NCBI GenBank assembly: GCA_030704615.1 | Contig: CM060732.1 | Coordinates: 6,140,001-6,204,000, forward strand | Source of the DNA: Takakia lepidozioides | Lineage: Eukaryota > Streptophyta > Takakiopsida > Takakiales > Takakiaceae | Direction of reading: 5' to 3' | Length of the DNA stretch: 64,000 nucleotides | In this document: positions 31,572-42,507 of the stretch, piece after piece | Layout: each line of letters begins with the position of its first letter | How positions within the stretch are numbered: position 1 is the stretch's first letter | Made by a program: the position numbers and the translations under genes | Notes under the pieces: generated by a model | The model's database searches: none | What the model saw: only the letters and a program-made list of their open reading frames with translations | Told to the model about the DNA's origin: nothing

Positions 31572-32707
31572 AACCCCCATGAGGAGCAGGAAGCTACCCT
31601 GTTTGCTACACACCCAGAGTGGGAGCAGGTTGCAGAATTGCAACTGGGAGGCCTGAGTTGCTTAAAAGGTATCTGCTGTGGTGCAGTAACAGCAACACCA
31701 ATTGAAGGGGAAACAAGTAGTTACCCACCACATTTCTATGAGGAAAGAGAGAGAGAAATGGAAATCCTAGAAGAACCAGCCACTGTGAGTTTGCAGGATG
31801 AAGTAGTGGCTGGATGGACAATCACAGCTGAAGAGCAGGTGAGAGACGTGAATGTGGGAACTGAGGAGGAACCAAGAATGGTGAAAGTAGGGGCTGACTT
31901 GGAGCCATAATTCTTTGAGGAGGCTAAAAGCCTGTTTATCAAATACAAAGATGTATTTGCTTGGAGCTATGAAGATCTGAAAGGGATACCACTTGAGATC
32001 TGCCAGCATAAGATTGAACTGGAACTAGGGTCAGTATCAATCAAACAGGCAAGGTACAGGATGAATCCCAACTATGCACAGAAGGTTGGGGAAGAGATCA
32101 AGAAGCTGGCTGAGGCTAAGTTCATATACCCGATAGAGGATACAACTTGGTTGTCACCCATTGTGATAGTTCCCAAGAAGAATGACAAACTGAGAGTTTG
32201 TGTGAATTATAAGAAGTTGAATGCATGTACAAAAAAAGATCATTTTCCTTTACCATTCACAGAAGCTTTACTGGACACTGTGGGCAGGCCATGAGATGTA
32301 TTCATTCATGGATGGCTTCAGTGGGTATAACCAAGTGCAAGTGGCAGAAGAAGACCAGGGAAATACAGCTTTTATCACAGACTGGGGTGCTTATGCATAC
32401 AAAGTCATGCCTTTTGGACTTTGTAATGCACCAGCAACTTTTCAGAGAGTGATAAGTAAATCCTTCCATGAGTATCTGGATAATTTCATGCAAGTGTTCT
32501 TAGATGACTTCAGTGTATACAGCTCTAAGAATGAGTACTTGCAGAAGTTGGAATTATGTTTGGCCAAATGCAAGATGAGAGGTCTTGGTCTGAATCCAGA
32601 AAAGTGTACTTTCTGTGTGAATTCAGGGGTACTTCTGGAACACATTGTGTGTAAGAGGGGACTGCTTATGGATCCCAAAAAGATAGAGGCCATTAAAGGA
32701 GGTTTAC
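31572..32707 (+). pseudogene. Ty3/gypsy reverse transcriptase fragment
   Basis: RT blocks are present in order: FIYPIEDTTWLSPIVIVPKK, LRVCVNYKKLNACTKKDHFP, FMDGFSGYNQV, YKVMPFGLCNAPATFQRVI and QVFLDDFSVYSS (FLDD in place of YxDD), then GLNPEKCTFC. It is interrupted by a TAA at about 31908 and a slip near 32287. RNase H and integrase are missing: the frame is cut at 32707 by the start of element B, and on the left by the CATGAGC terminus at 31571. It is probably the same family as the gag/protease at 56.5-61 kb. Confidence 0.85.
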
Positions 32708-33310
32708 TATTTCATGAGCAGAAACCATGAGCCATGAGCCATGAGCCGCATGAGCCGCATGAGCGGTGAGCCGAAGTCTAAGATACGCGGATTTCATGAG
32801 CGGACTCCTCCAAATTTGGAAATGCGGCAGATTAAAAAAGTATTAAAATAATAGTTTTTTATTTGACCTTGCCGTTTTTGGACGTTCCAAATCATGTAAT
32901 GCGGCGAAGATATGTCGTCAGTAACAAGTCCGCTCATGGTTTTTTAGATCCGCTCATGGAAATAAGTGACCGTGCAACGGGAAATCCAGTATACCACTGC
33001 AAAAGGATGTCGCATACTGGCCTGTATAGAGTATTCCGCGGTTTTACATGCCTTAACATTGGAATGAAGCTGACCCTTTTGCCGCGATTGAACCAATGGA
33101 GTCTGCACCAATACAGTCTGCAGTACTTCACAATTCTGTCTTCTTCGGGTATTTGGCGGGAAAGGTTTGCAACTGAACTGGGAAATAAGGTGCCGCATTA
33201 GGGTTCGCACGTGTGAAATTTCGGAGCGTTTTGGTGTTGGCGAAGGCCGCCTCTGCCAGTACCTACGACGATACTTGGAAATGCGGCGCCGCATTTCCTT
33301 GTCGGAGGTC
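32708..33310. repeat. Element B left terminus and subterminal repeats
   Basis: CATGAGC occurs at least nine times from 32713 to 32800 in the forms CATGAGCC, CATGAGCCG and CATGAGCGG, with further CCGCTCATGG copies at 32930-32960. Palindrome half-sites follow (TTTGGAAATGCGGCAG near 32816; GGAAATGCGGCGCCGCATTT near 33279). The short ORFs here have no domain. Confidence 0.6.
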
Positions 33311-33549
33311 GAATGAGGAAAGCAAGTTTTCGGAAAGCAGAAAAACATGAACCCTCTAACATACAAAAATACATGCACGTGGAAGCAAGTGAACGATATA
33401 GTAATATCTTAGTTCGAGCAAAACAGGTTACTGGTAGGCAAGACATATGTCGGACCTTTCTGTGGCCAGAGTCTGAGGTACTGGCAGCAGTACAGTTCTA
33501 CTATCCGAAAAGGATGGGCGTACCATTGTATTGGGACCGCAAGCCAAGC

Positions 33550-36500
33550 TCACTGGTCCCCTGGATCCATATTCAGAAGAGTGTGAACCTCCTGGGGGCT
33601 CAACCCTGGTGCATGTATGAAGTGATGAGTTGTGGAATTACAACGGAGTCTCTTTAGGTACACGTAGTACAAATGCTTGCAAGGGCAGTATGATGCCCCC
33701 TTGTTCGCCATGATCTGGAAGTCGGTGCAATTGCAGGTGGGTAATTCTGAAATGGTGATGGTGTACACCTCATTGCGAACAGCTAAGCCCGCCGTGGCCA
33801 TCTGATACACACGCCCGAATCCTGGTGGGGGCACTTCTGTCGAGCTCTGGATTGTACAGTTCATCCGAAGTGCATTCCCCATCCTTGTCTCGTTCACTTT
33901 TGAGGGAGGTCGCCGCCTCTTCGGTTTCCCCCAACGGTGTGTAGGATGCTTAGAGCTGTCGTGTCCCATTGTTCTTGCTCTCACAGGGGTCGGTGGTGGA
34001 GGCTGTGGAAGCGGAAATGGTTCTCTGGGGACGTCAGTGCGCTGCACCATCCAAAATCCTGCGGCGGTAAGGGCGTCGGCCTCAACCTGACTCAGATCGC
34101 AGCCTGGTTCCACCGGCCACACCGGGGGAGCCTTTGGCATTGTTTGTATGCCGTACTTGGGCTTTCCATACATGCAAGTCATAATGTCGTGCCTGCAGAA
34201 CCAGAACTGGGTGGTTGTCGCCTCCGCAAACTTTGCATGGACAAATCTTCCAGTAAAAGTAGGAGCAGGGACAGCCCCATCTAGATTCCTCCTTATCATC
34301 TCTAAACAACGTTGCCGTGTATCCACACGAATTGCAGAACACCTTCCTCGAAACGACGGCTTTGTGCGAGCAATTCTCCACTGTGATGCAGACACAGTCG
34401 TCTCCACAATGGCTTGACCATACTGCATAACAGCGGGCGGAATGTGGGGCAAGGGAGCGGTGGGAATTTTTTGCACGAAATCCCCGGTTGAAGGCGACGG
34501 TGATCTGGAATTTCTTGGGCTTCCACTGCTGGAAGACACATTGTGCGGCAACATGACGGGACCTCGAGGTGCTGTCCGAATGTTCCTGTCGGATCTCCAG
34601 GAATCCTCTTCGCACCCGGGTTCCTCTTCAATCCTCCGCCTGACAGGGCGAGTCCGGACGTCCCCCTCTAGGTGTTCACCTCTGCGGTGCAGAGGCGTCC
34701 CTTTGATCTTCTCTCGCAATGCTGACGCCCATTTCACTGGATTCTTGGACCTCGAAGCTGTTCGTACCAACAATTCCTCCTTGTCCGGCCCAAAGCCCCA
34801 TTGTTTGCCGCTCAGGAACTTGTAGTACGTGGCTTGCTGCATGATTGCTCTGTCGATGTCCTCCGTTGTGGCCGTCACTACGTCCACCAGATGTGCGGCA
34901 GAAGACGCTCGCCAGGACGAGTGGACCGATTCTGCCATATTCGTGTTCGGCATGTCCATGTCGGAATCCAAGCACCGCTCCTAGAAGGATACAAACAATG
35001 GTGAGGGACCAATCGAAATGTCCGTAACAGAAAGACAAATGAACGAAATTGACAGCAACCTACCTCCCGCATGTACTGTCCGAACTGTCGATACCAAAAA
35101 TGCCACCACCCCAACCAGCTGTGCAATGCTCCCAGATTGGTTGTCTCCACTACACCTGACGAGTTCCACCAAGCCTCGATGATAGCAAACTTAACCTCCG
35201 CGTCATCAAATGTGGGTGCATCCTTCCACGCCGTACAAAGAACACGGTGTTCAGTCTGGAATGAGCTAGCAACAAATTTGGTAGTGTAGTGGGATAGACT
35301 CTGCATCCAATGGAATCCACAGGATCTCTCTTTCCCCTCCATTGGAACATTGGGGTCCTCACCGTACACACGCCGCACCGCTGCCTAGTTGGCCTGAGCG
35401 TTGTCTGCCATGAATCCCCTGAAATTGGGCTCTGGCAATCCCGCCCTTGCCATCTGTTGGTTTATGCCCTCCCACAGATGCATTTCGGACTGTGTGTCCT
35501 CCCATTTCATCTCGCAGATTGCAATCGTCATGAGCCTCTTGGAGTGATAGTCATAAACATGCGCACCCATAGTCACCCACTGATGGTTTGTAATTCGCTT
35601 GATGTGATCAAACATCACCCAAGCATTCGACAAGTTTCCAGTTGTCATGCGAGTGACCAAGTCGACTCCACTCCCAGGCCCACACGTCGACATTTTGAAA
35701 ATGTAACAACGATCGGATTTGCTGCCTTGCCCTGGAAACCTGCTACCTTGGATGTAGTCATATCCAGTCATTCGTTTCACCTCCAGGATTGAGTACATGT
35801 CCGACCCCCTGCCGAACTCCTGCTTGCAAGATACGATGTGATTCCGCACATTCGGACTACAAACGTGCGAGACAGACTCCAAGATGTCACGCATCTCGTC
35901 TTTGGTCAAGGGCTCTCGGTCGGAACCATCTTCAGACATGATTTTGCCAAGAGCAATCTTGTGGGCTGCCTTCAGCTGAATCTGCTTTGGTCTGGCTCCG
36001 GGGCTCAATTTCACCTCCTCTTTTATGATGTCGTGTGCTTCCTGCACAGCCTCACGCATGTTGCCTCTCGCCAAGGGGTGGCAGTGGACCCCAACGTGTA
36101 TGCAAGCTCTAGTCAAGTCCGGGAGCAAATGGATAACGTAATATTGCTTGGCTCTGCACATGGACATGCACGTCGGTGGTTCTTTGCAATGTGCACACTT
36201 GAAAGAACCCGCAGGAGCTTGGCTGGAGACAATGAATGGATGATGCGTTGTGCCAATCCAATCTGTCTCGTTTCCCCGCCCTCCTTTGGAGAGAAAGTGG
36301 AAGTAGGTGGGATTGAGGCACCTCAGCTTCCCCGCACAGAGGACATATCGTACACGAACACCATCAGCAATTTTCGTGCTACTGGTCTTCGTCACACACC
36401 AGGGGTGTCCATCATGCTTTCGATCCATGTCTGTTAACATCCCGGAGGCTTTCTTTGACGAAGAAACAGGTGGAAACTCGAAGATGACATTGCCATCGAC

Positions 36501-37157
36501 TTTGGGAGGCAGAAAAGTTACCTTTCTGACTGGGAATTTGGCATAGTCGAGAGCAGCCAGCTCGGAGCGAGAACCATTGAGGTGATGTTGTCGTAGGAGC
36601 TGCACAATGGACCGGGTTGGAGTTATGCTCGAGGGCACATTCGTAGCACCGACAGAGACGTCCATGCCGGATTTGAACGACCGTGTGGAGGACATGGGTA
36701 CCTCAATGCAATCATCTTCCTCGTTGGAAATGTCGAATACGTCCACACGAGAAGCTATGGAGGGTCTTGACGGTCCAGGTCGGGAATGATTATCGTTGCA
36801 TACCTCTCTGTTGGCAGTGGCCGCCTCTCGGTTTCCGGACTCCTTTGTGGATGGTGAGGGCAGCGATTGATTCGGAAAGGGAATGGGCATTCCCACAGCT
36901 CGGTACAGGATGGTGTCTGACGGGGGAACGTGCCATTCGATTCCGCAACCTCTGTCGTTACCTAGCATGACAATGGTCTCGTCAACCTGTCCAGGAACAT
37001 CCTTCCTTTCTTCTTCCAAATAAACTGTGCCCGGTTTGAGCTTGAATTTGGAACAAAGGTAAGTTTCAGTCACTCTGCAAAGTCCTCCCTCGTTTGGGAT
37101 CCAGGCTCTCCCAAGTTGCGGAGGACAGCAAACTATAGCGTAGGAATTCGGAGCCAT
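33550..37157 (-). pseudogene. MULE-type transposase with SWIM zinc finger, element B
   Basis: ATG 37157 (MAPNSYAIV), intron at about 35061-34983 (GTAGGT..CTAG), stop at 33550. It has the same layout as copies A and C but is clearly diverged. Features: MLTDMDRKHDGHPWCVTKT; a Cys-rich segment FKCAHCKEPPTCMSMCRAK; DDE core with AHVYDYHSKRLMTIAICEM and FRGFMADNAQAN; SHYTTKFVASSF; and the SWIM finger CNCTDF...YCPCKHLYYVYLKRL. One TAG (35385-35387) replaces the Trp that follows DNAQAN in the other copies; otherwise the frame is long and open (662 and 473 residues). This makes it the best-preserved transposase in the window. Confidence 0.85.
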
Positions 37158-37559
37158 CGAACACCGCACGGACTTGGCAAGTGCGAGGTTCAGTATAGCG
37201 ACAGTCCCAGGCTCACAGGCACCATCTAAGTGGATCTGCGGAGTCCATCGACGATTGGAAGTCGCACATTGAAGTGGAAAGTATTGTTTCAAGCTACATG
37301 CATGAAGGTGGGAGGTTTGATTCCATAGCCAGTAAGTATGACAATGATGGCCGATTCGGCGACGAAATAACATCTCCTGACAGTTTCTCCTGAGGGTGGA
37401 TCCAGCAGTATTCTCGGTGCAGACAGGAACGTTCGCACTGACAAGTGCCAGGACTGTTGGTTAAAACGGTCAGACAACCAAGTTGTGCTCATCAAGACTG
37501 GCCGCAATGTTGTTTCGGAACAATGCAACCCATTCAGGTTCCAGATTTCCCGTCCCGAG

Positions 37560-39250
37560 TGATTCTTTCGATTGCTGGTGGACAGAAATACGGCGCCGCA
37601 TTTCCGTTTTGCTTCTTGGTCATGCACCAGAGCGACGGAAATGCGGCACCGAGTTTCCGTCCGGAGGAAACCTTTATACTCTCCAGAACGGAAATGCGGT
37701 AACGCATTTCCATCCAGCAAGCACGGTATGTGAAGGTGGAACGGAAATGCAGTACCGCATTTTCGTTCTGATTGAGAATTATGAACAACGGGAACAGAAA
37801 TGAGGCACCGCATTTCCGTCCGAGTCACACTTTTCCGACATTCCAGAACGGAAATGCGGCGCCGCATTTCCATTTTGTATCTGATGCATGGAGCTGAGGG
37901 ATAAAAATGCTGCAGCACATTTCCATCCTTAAAAGACATTCATACTCTCCATAACGGAAATGCGGTACCGCATTTCCGTTCTGATTGAGAATTATGAACA
38001 ACGGGAACATAAATGCGGCACCGCATTTCTGTCGGAGTCGCACTTTCCGACATTCCAGAACGGAAATGCGGCGCCGCATTTCCATTTTGTATCTGATGCA
38101 TGGAGCCGAGTGCGATTCCGACAGCTTCATACAGCGCAATTCCGACCGCTTGAGACATTCATACTATCCCGAACGGAAATGCGGTACCGCATTTCCGTTC
38201 TAACTGAAAATCGTGAACCATCTGAACTGAAATGCGGCAGCGTATTTCCATCCGAGTCGCACCTACCAACATTCCAGAACGGAAATGCGGTACCGCATTT
38301 CCGTTCTAACTGAAAATCGTGAACCATCGGAACTGAAATGCGGCAACGCATTTCCATCCGAGTCGCACCTCCCAACATTCCAGAACGGAATGTATTAGAT
38401 TCAAAAGGGAAATGCGGCACCGCATTTCCGTTCTGATGAAATATCCTGAAACATCGGAATTGAAATGCGGTACCGCATTTCCGTCGGAGTCGCACCTTCC
38501 GACATTCCAAAACGGAAATGCGGCGCCGCATTTCCGTTTTGTATGTGAGGCATGGAGCTGTGGAACGAAAATGCGGCACAACATTTCCGCCAGCGTCAGA
38601 CGTTAATACTCTACAGAACGGAAATGCGGTACCGCATTTCCGTTCTGACTGAAAATCATGCGCAACGGGAACAGAAATGCGGCACCGCATTTCCGTCCGA
38701 GTCGCACCTTCCGACATTCTAGAACGGAAATGCGGCGCCGCATTTCCGTTTTCTATATGGGGCCTGGAGCTGTGTGCTACGGAAATGTGTTGCCGCATTT
38801 CCATCCATGTGAGACCTTCAAAATTTCGAGACCGGAAATGCGGCACCGCATTTCTGTCCAGGTGAGACCTCTATACTTTCCCGAACGGAAATGTGGCACG
38901 TCATTTCCATTCATCAACTAACGTATGTGAAGGGGGAACGGAAATGAGGTACCGCACTTCCGTTCACATTGAAAATCATGAACCACGGGAACTGAAATGT
39001 TGTGCCTCATTCCCGTCCGAATCGCACCTTTCGACATTCCAGAACGGAAATGCGGCGCCGCATTTCCCTTCTGAATCTAATACATGGAGCTGTGGGACGG
39101 AAACGCGGCACTGTATTTCCGTTCAACAACTAAGGTATGTGAAGGTGGAACGGAAATGCGGTGCCGCATTTTCTTCCAACAAGTACGGATGTGTAGCTTC
39201 GTGATGGTACTTAACGGAAATGCGGCGCCGCATTCGCATTTTCGCTCCAA
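37560..39250. repeat. Dense palindrome array of element B (CGGAAATGCGG arms)
   Basis: Roughly 25-30 palindromes follow one design: CGGAAATGCGG, a centre of 0-2 bases (GGCGCC, GGTACC or GGCACC as the central six), then the inverted arm. Spacing is mostly 45-65 bp, with recurring linkers such as TCCGACATTCCAGAA, GAGTCGCAC and GAAAATC(G/A)TGAACCA. ORFs on both strands (for example a 239-residue minus frame) follow the repeat and have repeated ERKCGTAFPF-type products, so I treat them as artefacts. Confidence 0.85.
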
Positions 39251-39800
39251 CTCATCAGACGCTGGGACGGAAATGCCTTGAAATGTGAACACGTGGAGCA
39301 ACGGAATTGCTGCACATGTCGGCACTCTATCTGACTGAAGGGGCATGAGGCGGCGCGGCCTGACCGTTGGATAATGATGTTTGTTTTTCGGACGGCAGGC
39401 GTACCCTGAACGATTCGAATTTCGTAATGACGCAAACTCCACGAGGAGACACTTTCAATATTGACGCTTTGACTCGAACTATAACATCAACCACGTTACA
39501 AATATAATGATATCTCAATTGTATCAGGCTAGACCCCCTTGACAATTAAATTGACTATAATTAATATGTCATCCAATTTGTATAATGATAACTTCTTAAA
39601 AGTCTTGCTACATTTAAATCTCAATAATCAACAATTTTTTAAGATTTTGTTTCTAAGTTAAATGATTAAATATGATTAGATATATTTGTTTTTAAACATT
39701 ATTTATTGATTAATGTAATTCAATTCAATTTTGTCGTATATGAAGTTTGGTCCGGATTTCAGCGAAAAGTCCAGATTTAATTAAAATGGTGTTTTTTTTG
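39251..39800. other. AT-rich spacer in element B
   Basis: Between the array and the RING-H2 frame the DNA becomes strongly AT-rich (39480-39740, with ATTTAAATC and TTAATTAAAAT words). No gene or RNA is seen. It could be the 3' flank of the captured RING-H2 gene. Confidence 0.4.
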
Positions 39801-39820
39801 TCTGGCCTATCTATATGGTC

Positions 39821-40402
39821 TCAGATCCGACACCGGCAGAGAGGGCATGACCCGTTGAGCTGCACCCATATGTCAAAGTATGGAGTGTGGAATGAATGGA
39901 AGCACTCACTCAATATGCATACGGACTCTCCAGCTACTGGTGTCTCCAGGCAAATTGTGCATGGTTCCAATGCCCTTGTTTCCGCTGGCACAACAGACTC
40001 CGAAGCCAACTCTTCAACGATGTCCATGGAAACACCAATCCAGTGCAAATCCTCTTCTTCATTAACCTCCATCTCCTCATCGTCACCTCCTTCCTCATCC
40101 TCCATCCCCACGTTTTCGTCAGCGTCTGACTCCTCTGAATCAGTGCTGCATTCCTATTCAGCTGGAACGTTCTCAATTTGCGACTGCATAAGCAACAAAG
40201 CCTCATATTCCTGCCTGGCAACGCACTCGTCGATATCGTCGAGATAAGGAGTCCACCACGATTTGGAAGCAGGCCTGTCATCCCCGTCGCCCTCCACAGC
40301 ACGGCTGCTGCTGCTTGCATCTACATTGGCAGCAGGTCTGTCCTCCCCGTCGCCCTCCATAACACGGCTGCTGTCGCCTTCATCCACATTGGCAGCGTCC
40401 AT
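39821..40402 (-). pseudogene. RING-H2 type E3 ligase fragment captured in element B
   Basis: A single intronless frame runs from ATG 40402 to 39821 with one internal TAG (40154-40156). The N-terminus has a duplicated ~21-residue unit (ANVDEGDSSRVMEGDGEDRP / ANVDASSSSRAVEGDGDDRP). An acidic middle leads to CTICLETPVAGESVCILSECFHSFH and a closing CPLCR. This is the C3H2C3 RING-H2 pattern, except that the Cys expected at 'HxxC' is Tyr (HTPYFDIW), a one-base TGC to TAC change. A functional RING-H2 would recruit an E2 for ubiquitin transfer; this one should not bind its second zinc properly. Lying within a transposon between array and terminus, it looks like a Pack-MULE type capture. Confidence 0.7.
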
Positions 40403-40838
40403 CTTAGCTAAACAGACAAAATGACTAACAACAAACTTGATTTTGAGCTGTCAATACTGTGCTTGTAATCGTTGCAGACTTCCTTTAACCAGCCAGCGCA
40501 TAATCAGCGCCGTGAATGACAGAACCTAGCCGGCTCAAAACACTAGGAATCGCTGTCTTTCGGATCTTACTTATGTTCAAAAATGTTTTTTTAATTACAA
40601 ACGGTCTTATTCCCGCGGTCCTATGTTCGCAGCCCTATTCTCGCGGCCTTATTCTCCTCCTATGCCTATAATCGTTCCCGACTATGCAGGTTCGGCAACT
40701 GCCAAACCTGCTTTTCCGAACCGAGGGCAAATTTCTAGGCCACATTATGATGCAGCACCCGAGCGCACTTTTCGACATGAAAAACAGTCAAAATTAGGTC
40801 GGGAAGGGCTAAATTCCAGGAATATTCCCTAAAAATTG

Positions 40839-40905
40839 CTCTGCTCATGCTTATATGTGCTCATGCTCATGCTCATGCTCACCGCTCATGCAAAGTACAC
40901 ACCCT
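40839..40905 (-). repeat. Element B right terminus (CATGAGC repeats)
   Basis: CTCATG occurs six times between 40844 and 40895 (GTGCTCATGCTCATGCTCAT and ACCGCTCATGCAAAG). On the minus strand this is CTTTGCATGAGCGGTGAGCA, the inverted partner of the left end. Confidence 0.6.
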
Positions 40906-41802
40906 TGAATCTGGGCTGACGGGTTGTCTGATCAAGATGAAATGTTAGATCTATCCCGGTGGGTGTGAAACAGGGTCCCTGTTTTTGGTATCAGAGTTGC
41001 TGGTCGCGGCCATTCAAGTTCAAGTTGGCGGACCAGAGGGCTGCCGATTTAGTGACACAATGGATGCACAACTCTAACTATACTACATATGGACCAAACA
41101 TTGGTGATTTGGTCTTACGTATAGAGAGTTTTGGTCGCATCTCACTTGCAGGTTTGAATCCACTGTCTCTTTACTGTACACCAGGAGATATAGCGATCCG
41201 TATCGTGCACACGGGTGGAGGAACTTACGCTAAAACATGGATTCTTGCTCATGATCGTAATACTTGGGTAGATGCGGAAATAGAAGCAACAGATCATACA
41301 AGCCATGTCCGATCAGTCCATTTCGGACGACAAGTCTGAACTTTGCAATCACCCGATTGGACAAATAATTGTGGAATCAGATGCACCTTTCGTAAGCTAC
41401 TAGGACACTTCGAACAAGACTGTAGGATGAAAAAGGAACAGGGGTCGACTGCATTGCCTTCTAACAATTTGCTTGAGATTATGTGTGATGATGATGAGGC
41501 GGTCTTGGAACAGTTGAATCAATTAAGGGCACATCACGAGATCAAAGAGATACGACGACTCCCTAAAGTAAGAACACCGGTGGTACCTCCTAATCAGAAG
41601 GGCGGTCCAAGTTCAAGGCGAAGCAACATCATAGGAGGAGCTTCCAGAGGAACAAACACGAGCCTCTGGTCAGTTTCTCTTCCCAAGAAGGTTTGAAAAA
41701 TTTCCCGAGCCAAAGACAGGAAGATCAAAGATATTAAACCATTTCTACAAAGGGCGTATATCCATGTCACCAATGGAGGTCATCATGCAGAGGTTAGCTA
41801 TT
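40906..41802 (+). pseudogene. LTR retrotransposon 5' fragment: primer site and gag
   Basis: TGGTATCAGAG at 40986-40996 is the classic primer-binding site complementary to initiator tRNA-Met. Downstream frames (40959-41339 and 41343-41696) are separated by a stop. The second contains a degenerate zinc knuckle, CTFRKLLGHFEQDC, and a basic tail, as in gag. The first is not recognisable. Both ends are cut by CATGAGC termini of elements B and C, so the fragment is an island between two transposons. Confidence 0.55.
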
Positions 41803-42507
41803 TCATGAGCATGAGCGGCATGAGCGGCATGAGCGGAGTAGCAAGACAATCGGTTTTCATGAGCAGAAGTACAAATTTCGAAAATAAAAAACATTATAAA
41901 ACATTAATTTAATGCAATGTGTCAGAAAAAAAACAAATATATTATTCGGCACCTTGAAGGGAAAATTGTAGTTTTGAGAGTTGTGCTCATCATATTTCAT
42001 CTTCCGCTCATGCCAATTCCCAGCGACATGTGCAAAAATGGCGCCGAATTTCGCGGTAATAGGGTCCGTAACCGGAAAAAACCGCGACGTATTTCGCGGT
42101 AATAGGTCTCTCTGGCGAAAAATGGTGCCGAATTCCGCGGCTATAGGTCCCCTCATGACAGGTGTGTAAGCCCAAAATTTGGAAATGTGGCGCCGAATTT
42201 CGGTACATGGTGCCGGGGATTGCACAGATGTTGGGCAGTTTTGGGCCATGTAACTGGAAATTCGGCGCCATTTTTCCAGACACGGGTACCAGTGCATGTT
42301 GGGACTTAGCCAGTTTTCGGCCCAAAATAGAGAAATTCGGCGCCATTTCTCCAGAAATGGCCCCACAACTGCTGTTGGATCTCAGTTTGAATGGAATATT
42401 GCCTCATCCCAAGAGTTTTGGGGTGCATTTCATTACACTGCAAAAAAAAATTCTGATACATGAAAATGCAATTGAAAATATCCATATGGAGGATTCCCTT
42501 TGCCCCA

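Larger units (their letters stand above)
32708..40905 (-). mobile_element. Mutator-like element B with RING-H2 cargo
   Basis: It starts TATTTCATGAGCAGAAACC on the plus strand after GGAGGTTTAC, and ends at about 40905 where the minus strand reads TTTGCATGAGCGGTGAGCAT. The two ends are therefore inverted CATGAGC-repeat termini about 8.2 kb apart. It contains, in order, subterminal repeats, the transposase gene (minus), a palindrome array and a RING-H2 frame (minus). Flanks are retroelement fragments on both sides. No clean 8-9 bp target duplication was seen, so the ends may be recombined. Confidence 0.65.

Noticed and set aside
38127-38846. 239-codon minus-strand ORF in the element B array
   Set aside because: Translation is a repeated artefact of the CGGAAATGCGG palindromes, with no domain and open frames on both strands.
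37560-39250. CRISPR-like regular palindromic repeats
   Set aside because: The context is eukaryotic, linkers are themselves repeated and not unique spacers, and repeat length and spacing vary.
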